DNA from: Pseudeuparius sepicola
Lineage: Eukaryota; Arthropoda; Insecta; Coleoptera; Anthribidae
Direction of reading: 5' to 3'
NCBI GenBank assembly: GCA_963920635.1
Contig: OY987303.1
Span: 44,949,223-45,013,222 of the forward strand
DNA length: 64,000 nucleotides
This document shows, in pieces, positions 34,329 to 45,000 of this stretch; the stretch's first letter is position 1, and the number at the start of each line of letters is the position of its first letter. The notes below the pieces were generated by a model that saw nothing but the letters and a program-made list of their open reading frames with translations, was not told the origin of the DNA and did not search any database. Made by a program: the position numbers and the translations under genes.

Positions 34329-34850
34329 TTGAAAATGTCAAACTTGGATGCATTTTTCCAGCTTAATATTCTCCCAGTATTGCTCTGGCTACTCTGATGC
34401 AAGATGTGAACTTTCCATTCTAATTATACAGGGTGTCCGTGGATTTGTAGACAAACTTTGACAATTTGCAGAAAAGGTCATTTTAGGACAAAAAGTTTCT
34501 ATGAACATCAATGTATAAACCTTTAATTTTGAGTTACATAGCATTTAAGAAGGCAATAATTTTCATATTTTATTTTTTATCTCTGTAACGAGATGACATC
34601 AAACTTGGGGAGAGGGGCAGATGTGGGCATTTAGGATTTTTTCGTTACCAATGCAAGAATTTAAAATATTAATAAACTTCAATAATTTAGTCAGGTGTAT
34701 TTGTTATGAGGGCTGATATTTTCGACAATTTCAGAAATGCAATGTTTGTCATTTCTACTTACACTGCAGAGAAAAGAATGTGTGCCTGCCTATTGCCCAC
34801 ATCTGCCCCATTAGGGGTACGTAAAAACCGGAAGAAATTTGTGTGAGGTA
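34329..34850. other. 3' flank of Nadsyn with one foldback end
   Basis: A TA-flanked CAGGGTGTCCGTGGATTTGT at 34429 is the left end of a foldback-type element. Its partner is not recognisable, and the gypsy remnant begins 420 bp later. ATTAATAAAC near 34667 could be a poly(A) signal for Nadsyn. Confidence 0.35.
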
Positions 34851-35124
34851 TGTATTTGATTATAACAAAAAGTTTATTATGAAATACGAAAATGCCATAA
34901 TAATGCGAATTATCTGTTGATACTCTACTCTCACAGCGACAACTGCCTGCTCCAAAGTACTCGGGCCCGAAAAGAAACTGTAGGTTACAGTCGACTAACC
35001 TGACCTTCAAGTCCTCGTGAACAAATCAATTTTTGGACCCTGTAATCAAAACAAAATATAAATATAAACAGGTAGAGCTACCGAAACAAAAGACGAATTT
35101 ACTACTTATCTTCGCTTGTGCTCA

Positions 35125-35671
35125 TCTCGCTTGATGAAACAACCATAACAAAAGGACGTAACCTTTCTGAGGGATGTATTCCTGTATGGGGAACCCTCGA
35201 CCTTCGAGACCCTGGTAACTCGTCAAGTATGTAACGATCATTATCAAGAACTTTCGTAACAATAAAAGGTCCCTTATATTTTAATTTGAGTTTTCTGCTC
35301 TTACCATCGTTACCACTTATGTTTATACGAACAACATGTTGGCCAACAGAATACGTAACCGGCTTAGCATACTTTTGATCATAACGTTATTTTTGAAGGT
35401 GCTGTTGATCATTAACGCTTTGAGAAACGTTAGCTATCAAAGCTTCTAGATCATTAGCCACGTCAACTGTACCCTCAGCTGTAAGGAATGCATCGTTAAT
35501 TTCACAGGGACGGTACCCTAAAAACACTTCATAAGATGTTTTGCCAGTAGAAGAATTAACTGTTGAGTTAATTCCCCACCGAACGAGACTCACGGCTTCA
35601 TCCCAGCGAGTTTCATCTTCCATGGATGCCATTAACGCCGACAAAATATATTGATTCATTCTCCGGATCAA
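35125..35671 (-). pseudogene. gypsy integrase C-terminal remnant (frameshifted)
   Basis: The frame from 35671 shows the integrase C-terminal segment (VSLVRWGINSTVNSSTGKTS and EVFLGYRPCEIND). A one-base shift near 35388 then moves to another frame, which carries the chromodomain-like tail (GQHVVRINISGNDGKS, KLKYKGPFIVTKVLDNDRYI) to a stop near 35126. The integrase catalytic core is absent. Confidence 0.78.
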
Positions 35672-35960
35672 TCAATCAAATTGTTTTCAGGCTGCACCCC
35701 TTGGTTAACCAGCATTTGAATAAGAGTTTCTAATTTTTCTATTCTCGATTCTACTGAACTAGTTTGTGATAAAGAATATTGACTTACTGCACCTGAATTA
35801 TTTGTTAGTTCTGGAGTTAGTGTGCCGTAACACTGAAACCTCTTCAGCGGTGCGTATAGTTTCAGCTGCTTTATTCCTTTTTGTTCTACTTTTACCTTGA
35901 CTCTTAGTAGGTTTGTATCCATTACCAGAAGAGCTAGCAGAGCTATCAGTGTCCGAACCC
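35668..35960 (-). pseudogene. gypsy gag N-terminal remnant
   Basis: A methionine at 35960 starts GSDTDSSASSSGNGYKPTKS. The reading continues, with a frame change near 35830, into RIEKLETLIQMLVNQGVQP, a short coiled-coil-like gag segment, and breaks at the deletion near 35670. Its place next to the 5' LTR on the minus strand supports the gag assignment. Confidence 0.55.
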
Positions 35961-36205
35961 ATTATACAGTGTTTTCGTAACACACTCACTTAAAACAGAA
36001 AGACAACCGGATACACGCGCATTTACCCCTCACCTGAACTCTAATCAACGTGGAAAACGACGCGATTTGATTATAACAAAAAGTTTATTATGAAATATGA
36101 ACATTCCATAAGAATTAGAATTATCTGTTAATTAATACTCTAATGTCACAGTGACAACTGTCTCCTCCAAAATACTCGGGCCCGAAAAGAAAGTGTAGGT
36201 GACAA

Positions 36206-37311
36206 GTAGATGCACATGCACAAAATTACTATAAGTTCTGTATTAAATCAATTTAATTGATTGTGGCATGGTTGAGGAAAATTATTAAAATATTAAGTTT
36301 TAAATAAAGTATATTTATTCAAATTACAACAAAAATAAGTATTTTGAGGCTAAATTTACATAATTTATTCAATCAAAATAATCCTCTTTATTTTTAAGCA
36401 GGTAATCCATATTATAACTATCAAAATTTAAAGAATATTTTAAGAATGAATTGGATCTTGCTGTTCCTTGTATTTTAATCAGTGCTTGAAGTTTGAATTC
36501 AAAATCTTCTAATGAAACGTGATATATTTTTGTTGTCAGGAAATATAAACTTTTGGCCCGGAAAAGTTACATACCTTCATGATAGAATGCAGTATCACTA
36601 TATACTGTAATAAAACAAAATCAAAAGTGCAAGGGATCTTATATCCCGATTACTGTAAGAAGTCCCGATTTTGTCAGATGACATTCTCCACAAAATCCCT
36701 AGGAAATTCCTGTTAACCATGGGTATAATAGTGGTATATGTGTCTCAACCAGTTAATGAAGTCACTCATTGATTTATGACGTAAAAAGTTACCCAAGCAA
36801 TACGAAAAAAAAAAGAACATAATAAAATAAAAACCCTACTGCAATCACGATTATACCGCTATAAATAAAAATAACTATGACTACAACTCATTTTAATAAT
36901 AATTTCAAACGTCATGGAAACACTTCATTTTGGCATTTTGGTATAATCAGCTGCTTTTGGCAGCATCTATGTGTGGACTTGGGCAAATTTAGCTTCGTGC
37001 CAAAGTGACAGTGAAGGTTTTCCAGATCGTTCAAACTGGTTCAAACATTCGGCAGTGAAAATATTCGCGGGTTTTCTACTCGTGAGTTTTACCGTTATCT
37101 GTGTTGTTCTTGTTCTTTTTAGTTTTTGTGTTATTAGTAGTTATTCATTGTGCAAATGGGCTCGTTACTGACCCGAACTTATGACCCGGTTGCATTTTTT
37201 GCTGCATTGATGCCAACTTAGGATATCGAGATTACCAATTGATAGTCCCAGTAAGGACTTCTTAAAATAATTTGACTATACAAGTTGGTTTAAATCCAAG
37301 GCGTGTCCTCA
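36206..37311. other. no gene seen
   Basis: AT-rich sequence without repeats I recognise. A 66-residue frame at 36971-37171 has a hydrophobic stretch but no start context, splice sites or known motif. Confidence 0.3.
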
Positions 37312-37427
37312 CAATGTACGCAAAAGTAGTAATAACCTACCCAAAAATAGTAACAACATATGAAAAAGTAATAACAATGTATGCAAAAATAGTAACAATG
37401 CATGCAAAAATAAGTATTAACAATGTA
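37312..37427. repeat. short tandem repeat, about 21-bp unit
   Basis: About five imperfect copies of a unit like ATGCAAAAATAGTAACAATGT follow each other. The long minus-strand frame here is the repeat read through. Confidence 0.75.
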
Positions 37428-37492
37428 TCCTCTCGATTGTACATGTAATAAATATAGTTATAGAGCATGGTAAAAAGTAAAAGAAAAATATA

Positions 37493-38613
37493 CAGGGTGT
37501 CCAGTAAGTACGTAGACATCTTGTGGGAGCAGGTAGGGGACGTCAAAATATTACGATTAAGCTTAACATCTATGGGTCAACTCTCAATAGTTACTGAGGT
37601 ACAGGGCGTTGTAGTTGTTTTTTGAAATTGAATTATGGCAATATCTTCTAATGAAGCTGTTAAACTGAAATTTGTCACTGCTGTGTTTTTGGAGATGGAG
37701 AATAAGCTGTAAATGTCAATTTATAAGTGTCTCACTTGCGGATCTTGCTTTTACTTGTAACTTTTTTGAGGTTATCTTTTTGGTCCTGCAGGTCCATCAT
37801 TTTAGTGCATCTTTTCATTCTGCAACAAAAAGATACTCTTGTTTCATCAACCGTTTGCAACTAAATTGCCAAAACGTGCCCTAAAACACCAGTTGACTTC
37901 AATATTCGAAAAATAAAATTTTCACCTACTGCTTCCAAATGTTACAGATCAACTGTACATTGAAAATTAAGAAAAAATGCCAAATGAACATTGGTCGAAA
38001 CATTTGTTTTCTTGAAATAGGGTGTCCAAATTTTGTTGAGTTTCAATCCGTTCCATCCGTGAACATTTTTTTGGGACATTTATCATATGGGTTTTTTCTC
38101 ACTTTAAATGGTACAGTCATTGTGCAATATTTGAAAGCAGTAGGTGAACATTTTATGTTTCGAATATTGAAGTCAACATGTGTTTTGGGGCATGTTTTGG
38201 CAATTTAAATGCAAATGGTTGATTTGATCGTTATGAAACAAGAGTACCTCTTTGTTGCAGAATGAAAAGATGCACTAAAATGATGGACCTCCAGGACCAA
38301 AAAGATAACCTCAAAAATGTTACGAGTAAAAGCACTATCCAAAAACAGCGCAAGTGACTCCCTCTGTGAGATACGTAGAAATTGACATTTTCAGCTTATT
38401 CTCCATCCCTAAAAACATAGCAGTGCCAAATTTCAGTTCAGCAGCTTGATTATTTTGGGAGATATTGCCATACTTTAATTAAAAAAAAAAGAACTACAAC
38501 GGCCTGTACCTCAGTAACTATTGATATTTGACCCATAGATATTAACCTTATTTGTAAGCTAAATCGTAATACTCTGCTCCCGCGAGATGTCCACGTACTT
38601 ACCGGACACCTTG
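37493..38613. mobile_element. foldback element (GTAAGTACG subfamily)
   Basis: TA flanks both ends, CAGGGTGTCCAGTAAGTACG and the inverse CGTACTTACCGGACACCTTG. The arms of over 450 bp are complementary and include GGCAATATCT and TTTTTGAGGTTATCTTTTTG blocks shared with the elements at 5.6, 55.5 and 58.9 kb. No protein is encoded. Confidence 0.87.
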
Positions 38614-39681
38614 TATAAGACTTAGTTGTCAGTGAATCTTCAAAACTGTGACGTCCTTGTGTGGAGGTTCATAACCCACAGAACGATCGGGTGGTAATAA
38701 ACTGCACTACAAGATTCAGGCCACAAGGGACAATGTACATCCTAAAAAAACATGCAGGTGTTTGCTCTTGGAAAATCTTCAAAACACACGACACTCCAAA
38801 ACGAAAAAACCCTAAAAATAAATTCTCAGTCAACTACTGCATATAAACAAATTTATACGGTAAACAACTTTGCACTAAATTTGGTTCCAAGAAAAAAGAA
38901 TAGAAAATAAATTTAAACCTTTAAACGAGGGTTTTTTTGGTTTTTTTCCAAAATAACCTTGATCTAGCATTGAAATTTGGAATGGAAATGAGCATTTCTG
39001 CACCAATTTTGGATTAATCTGATGTATTCTAAAATGAAAATCATAATAAGGTATGTGACCTAAATGTTACAAATTTGGTTGAGCAGCAATTATTATTACT
39101 CTCGGTATGGGATGGGGTTCCTTTACAAGGTAGATTTCAAGATTCATTTATGATATTTTAGTCCCATAAAAGCAGATAGAAGTCCGAAAACCATCAAACA
39201 ATACGTCAACTATTGGTCCCAGGCCTCCAGATGCACGCCCAGTGATTTAACTACTCCTTGAGTTACACAATACGAGTTAAAGTACATTCAGAATCAATCA
39301 TACAAAATTTACGGTATTAAACGGAATACCATAACCAGAAAGAATAATACTGTCAAGAACCAAAATGTGTTGTGTTCCAGAAACATAGAAAACATTAACA
39401 TGCACAACCCAATGATTGGCAGGAATCCGATGGGCAAAGAAGATCTACATTCTGCCTATGTAAATTCTGAAGACTTTCTGTAGAACTAAGAACTCTGTAA
39501 CAACTTCCTGCTAACACCGTCAGATGGCACTAAAACGATAACCGGTAGCACCGAAGAACACAATCAAGTTTATCAACTTGTCGCTCTGCACAACAGGTGG
39601 CGCACAACAGCTACAAAACATGTCATTGTTAACCTGCATTGGCGGTTTGTGTTTTAGAACAAAATTTAATAAAAACACAGA
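38614..39681. other. no gene identified; flank upstream of small gene
   Basis: The part from about 39160 to 39660 is less AT-rich and may hold promoter or 5' UTR sequence of the small gene at 39682. A frame at 38661-38846 has no recognisable content. Confidence 0.3.
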
Positions 39682-40096
39682 ATGCGCGGAACATTAGCAA
39701 CATCGGTGAGTAGAACAGCAATAAGTATGTATTCGATAATCCATGCTGGGGATAATTATTATTTAAAAAATAAATCCAAATTTCAGGCAAAATATAACCT
39801 ATAACCTTTTTCTCTTATTGGTTTGTATTTTTATTTATAACTAATGATATTTCTTCTTTTTTTTTCAGGTCCCAGGAGAAAACAACAAATCTACGAAGGT
39901 AAGCCGAAGGTAAGTTCACTGAAAATTGTTGCACTGCGACTCAATAATACTAGAAAGCACCTAAATTCCTCATTACCTTGCTCTTTTCTAGAGAGCAATC
40001 ACTACAAAGCCAAGAAAAATCCATGTAGTAACAGCGAAAAAGAAATTCGAAAGCAACAAACATTTATTAGATGACGAACAAAATCTCTTCAAATAA
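39682..40096 (+). CDS. predicted small three-exon gene, unknown function
   Basis: I do not recognise this gene; it is inferred from structure. Exons are 39682-39705 (ATG in the context CAGAATGC, donor TCG|GTGAGT), 39869-39898 (acceptor TTTTTTTTCAG|G, donor AAG|GTAAGC) and 39992-40096 (acceptor TTTTCTAG|A, stop TAA). All junctions are phase 0, giving 52 residues that are lysine-rich and basic in the middle (KPRKIHVVTAKKKFES) and acidic near the end (LLDDEQNLF). A second donor 11 bp downstream (AAG|GTAAGT at 39909/39910), combined with an acceptor 2 bp downstream, would also keep frame and add three residues. AATAAA follows at about 40127. No signal peptide or membrane segment is visible. It could also be a piece of a larger host gene. 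Confidence 0.45.
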
Positions 40097-40124
40097 GTGA
40101 GACTACTAACCGACATGGCTTTGT

Positions 40125-40132
40125 AAATAAAC
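40125..40132 (+). promoter_or_regulatory. poly(A) signal of the small gene
   Basis: GTAAATAAAC lies about 30 bp after the stop codon of the small predicted gene and is the first AATAAA on this strand there. Confidence 0.4.
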
Positions 40133-40149
40133 TAAGTATATACCCTTTT

Positions 40150-41294
40150 ATTTACTCCAACCCCTACAATTTTCCAAAGTATCTTTATTTCATACTTAAC
40201 TTTCCCAGACTTTCCATCAAATTTGTAACACTAGTACCCCTTTTTCATTTAATAGTTATTTCTACGAGATAGGTTCTCTTGTAAAATGTTCGTGGGTTTC
40301 TTACTTTTTGAGAAATTTGGAAAAAATCATGTTGATGCATGGTAGCTGGTAGTAGAATCTCAAAATTAGCCAGATAATCGGTTTATATTGCTTTTCTACT
40401 TTTTGTTACATACGCCACTGGTGGGCAGGTCTTCCACATTCCTGTGGGCCAAGTTTGAACTCGATATCCTTTTTAAATACTGGAAAATATATTTTTTTCT
40501 CAAATACTCTGTAACTAAGGGTTTATACATCCAGGAACTTTTTGTACTTTTTCTAAAGTGTAAAAGTGTGTCTACAAAAACTGTGGATACCCCTTTGTTA
40601 GTTAACGTTAATGAAATTTATTTCAATTTAGGTGGATTACTTAGCCAGTTTAAAAAGGAGTGGTTCAAATATTAGCACTGGGTCAAATAAGAAAAATCAA
40701 CAATCTAAGATAAGGACCGGAGTAACAGTTTAGATGTTGGCATTTTTTTTGTTATTTTAGCTAATATACCAGGACCGCCATAAGTACCAAGACGCCTTAG
40801 TATCTCAAAGGAGTGGCCTTTGAGAAAATGTTCTCTCTCTAAGAGTTGCTAGGTTTTGAGAGGTAAACCTGATGGCGACCTTGAATTTTATCTTGGGGGT
40901 CCATTTTTAAGACCATTTGAAGGTCAATTTGTGTCTTTTAAATGGGAGCCCCTATTTTTGACCTCAAATTCCGAAAGCACGTGAAATTCTACCTTCAGGT
41001 ATGTGTATCCATATTATGGTTCAAAATGACCATGATATGGGCCCCAAGGTCAAATTCAAGGTCACCATCAGATTTATCACTACTTTTGTAGAGGTCATTT
41101 TCTTTATGTCATCCCTTTGGATAATCTACTATCCTTGTACTTTTGGCAGATCCGGTAGTTAAGTCAAAAAAGTGGAGCGGAAATGTTGGTAATTTTCTTT
41201 ATAAAATATTCAAAACATAAATTAGTTTTAATAGGCTCAAAATGGACATTGTTTTGATAGAAAACCCCCAGATATTATAATAAAACTATTTTAG
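40150..41294. other. no gene identified
   Basis: AT-rich to mixed sequence. The stretch 40860-41110 has repeated short blocks (GACCTTGAATTTTA, AGGTCAATTTGTG, GGTCAAATTCAAGGTCACC) suggesting an old repeat. It ends in CTATTTTAG, a plausible splice acceptor. Confidence 0.3.
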
Positions 41295-41306
41295 AGGATC
41301 TATTGG

Positions 41307-41754
41307 TGTTTGGGATTTATCTAATTTAATTTTATTTTGTTTTATAAAATATACGCATATATTTTCTTTGGGCTTAGTTAATATTTTTGGGGTGCTAATT
41401 ATTGATATTTGAGAATTTATTTAGTTTTCATAGTTCAGTCTTTATATATAAATTCAAATTTAAACTTGCGCGACATGAGATTGCACTAAGGAAACGCGCG
41501 CATGCGCACCTAAGAAGACCCCGAAGAGACCAGTACGAATACGGAAGCGGCACGCTCCGGAGCTACCAGATCGTGTGGAGAAGGAACATTAATATCTTTC
41601 GCATATCGCCGCGTCCCGCCCCTTTTTTTCACTCGCGTCGCTGGAGGGTGTGCACACCTGGACAACTGGGGACCAAGGAACAAGAAACAAGTAAGTGCAT
41701 TCTCATTCGTATAAACTTCAACGCAATACGCGTGATATGAGTAAAAAACGCACA
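41307..41754 (+). repeat. BEL/Pao 5' LTR
   Basis: This 448-bp repeat has TG...CA borders. It contains a TATATATAAAT box about 130 bp in, and a GC-rich second half with a CAAG|TAAGTG splice-like motif. The frames on both strands inside it occur identically in the 3' LTR and are not genes. Confidence 0.95.
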
Positions 41755-42097
41755 TATTTATGATCCTCGCGAGCCGGATTCAAACCCCGCTTGTAAGTGC
41801 ATACTGAATAAATTCTCAAATAACGCATTTTGATTAGATTCTTCATTTTCGCATAATTAAATTCAAACCAAAACGGTTTAAAATTCGTCAAGGTCGCTCG
41901 AAATTTCTACCGCATCGCATTTGCAAAGAGGTTTTTTGCGCGCACTGCCGCGAACTCGACCCTTTTTTTGTGCCGTCAGCTGTTTCTTGGAGGTTGGCCG
42001 GTATTTGTTTACATTTTTTTCGCTTTCTTCGGAAATAGATTGTTTTGACTTTCACTTTCAGTTGTTTTGATCTATAAAATTGTTTTTGATCTCCAAA

Positions 42098-45000
42098 ATG
42101 TCAACAGCTAAAATAAAACAAGCTAAGGCTTTGCGTCAAATTTGTATAAATCAAGTCACACAAATGAAAGAGTTTGCTCAAAAAGCCGAAACTGATAAAA
42201 AATACCATATCCAGTTTAAAATGTTAGCTTGTGACATTGAACAAATCATATCGGAGTTCAAAAAATACCATGAAAATGTTATCACGCTAAGTTCTATCCA
42301 AGATGAGGCTCTTGATGATGAGGATGGTCTACGTCGTGAATTTGTATTTAACACTTCATATGTTAAATCTATTTTAACGTTAATTGCTGAGGGTGATGGG
42401 CAGGAAACAGAGTTATTATTAAATTCCACGCGCCAAAGTGTAAAGCAAGGTGGCAAAGGGAAAAATTTAAAGCTGTCCCGCATTGAACTTCCAAAATTCT
42501 CAGGTGAAGATATCACTAAATTTAAGGGTTTCTTAGATCTTTACAATTCACTCGTTCATGAAAACGATGATTTAACCAATATTGAAAAATTTAAATACTT
42601 AGTTGCACATTTGGAAGGAAGGGCTTTAGCGCATATTGAACAGACCCCATTAGCTGCAGAAAATTATCAAATAGCTTATGAGGCGCTAATTGAAAAGTTT
42701 TATGATAAAAAAATTCTGGCCTTTGCACATCTTCAGGCTATAGATAACGCACCTGTCATAACGTCTCCCAAACAATATGCAGATTTAAATAAATTGTTAA
42801 CTATATTCAGTCTAAATATTTCCGCATTAAAAAACATGGGTTTCAATACCGATGATTGGGACTTTATGCTTTTGTTTTTATTATCTAAACATTTAGACGA
42901 CGACATCCTAGTCAAATTTGAAATTCAACGTCAAGTAAAAGGGGAATTGCCCACATACAAAGAGTTATACCAATTTGCATATTGTCAAAGTCACGCGCAA
43001 GACTCGATAGACACGCTAAATAATAGACTACCAAATTCGCAAAACAAAACAAAAATAAAATTTCATGAGAAAACTTCGCAAAATAAACCGAGACATTTCG
43101 CTACCTTTTTCTCCCAAGAAAATAAAGTAAGACCTTCTGGTTGCTCGCTTTGTAATTCTTCTCACCAACTTTACGCATGCGCAAATTTTCACAAAAAATC
43201 ACCGCAAGAAAGAAACGCATTTGCCAAGCAAAATAATCTCTGCATGAACTGTTTAAGTCCATACCACGACTCTCGTTTTTGCAAGTCGAACACGGTTTGT
43301 AAAACATGTGGTTATAGACATCATTCGCTCTTGCATGTACGCTACGAAAGAAACAGAGTTTCTTCTGATCAAAATCACATCTCTTCGCATCAAGCGCAAC
43401 CCAGCATGTCGGGTAGTAATAATCAGAATTTAGGAAATTCCTCATTCACGCCTATACAGTCCTCTGCTAGCGCTCAACTCGCGACAACGTCACATCTTCC
43501 CGCTAATCAACCTAACTTTTGCGGTACTTCAGTTTCACGAAATGGTGCAATTTTAGGCACTGCTGTAGTAGATGTCCTTGATATACGGGGGTGTTTTCAA
43601 AAGGTCAGAGTTTTAATTGATTGTGGCTCCGAGACTAGCTACATTTCCGAGAAATGTGTCAAACGTTTGGGTTTAAATAAATACAAATGCAATCTCGCTA
43701 TAGATGGGCTTTGCACTATGCAATACTTCGCGTCAAACGGTGCTGTGACATGCACTATAAAACCCGCCGATAAACCCGCGCCCACTCTTACTCTAGAAAC
43801 TGTAGTCTTGCCAAAAATATGCGATGATAGACCTATCTCACCTCTTACCGATTATAGAAAGTGGGATCACATAAAAAATCTGCCATTGGCTGACATAAAT
43901 TTCTACAAGCCTTCACCTATCGACATTTTGATAGGACCTGAGATTTATCCCGATATAGTTTTGGATGGAAAACGTATGGGTAAACCCAATGAACCTGCTG
44001 CTTTGAATACAATTTTCGGGTGGATTATTATAGGTAGATTACGTAGATCAGATGCCGTAATTTCAGCTACGACCCTTTTTTCTAGCACTTGTCAAATTAA
44101 TGACAGATTAAAGGCCTTTTGGGAAGTTGAGGAAGTACCTCAAACGCATAAATTATCGCCGGAAGATGAACTTGCTGAAAGTATTTTTGAAAAAACTACT
44201 ACACGCACACAAGACGGCCGCTACGTCGTGCAACTCCCGTTTAAATCGACAGATCCGACCTTCGATTATGAAAATACTAGATCGCTCGCAGTCAGGAGAT
44301 TTCTTTCGCTCGAAAAACGCTTAATAAATAATCCGCAAATATATAAACAGTATTCTAACACTTTACAAGAATATTTAGATAACAAATATCTAGAACCGGT
44401 AGTTAATGAAAAAATTAATAGTGCCTTCTATATACCCCATCATTGTGTATCCAAAATGGACAAACCTAACGCAATTCGCATCGTATTCGACGCATCCGCA
44501 CAAACAAATTGTGGATCGTTGAATAGTCATTTACTTTCTGGCCCAAAACTACAAAAGGACATAGTTTGCATACTCCTGAATTTTCGCCTACATCCTGTAG
44601 TTTTTACCAGTGACATAAAGGGTATGTTTACGCAAATAGTAGTAGCGGAAAAGCACAGAGATTACCAACGATTAGTTTGGAGATTTTCGCCCCAAGAGGA
44701 AATACAAGATTTTAAATTAATGCGCGTCACTTTCGGATTGACATCATCCCCATTTTTAGCCAATCGCACTATCATTCAGTTAATAAAAGAAGAGGGTTTG
44801 GAATTTCCTACGGCTAGTAAAATTTTGCAGAATGACATATTTGTTGACGATATTTGCTCCGGTTCCGACACGTTAAAAAACGCCACAATAGCTCGTGACG
44901 AACTCATCCAATTGTGTAACAAAGGCGGATTTGAGTTGCGCAAATGGACGTCAAACATTCCGGATTTTTTGAATGGATTGTCAGATTCTCAAATTTACTC

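Larger units (their letters stand above)
34851..36205 (-). mobile_element. gypsy-type LTR retrotransposon with a large internal deletion
   Basis: Two direct copies of an LTR of about 145 bp (34851-34995 and 36064-36205) share GATTATAACAAAAAGTTTAT and TACTCGGGCCCGAAAAGAAA. Between them, on the minus strand, lie the start of gag and the C-terminal end of integrase, with everything in between (protease, reverse transcriptase, RNase H, integrase core) deleted. The LTRs differ at many positions, so the insertion is old. The element cannot move on its own. Confidence 0.8.

Noticed and set aside
41402..41755. Two overlapping frames (112 and 81 residues) repeated at 47521-47874
   Set aside because: Both are read-through of the duplicated LTR; identity reflects LTR identity and not gene duplication.
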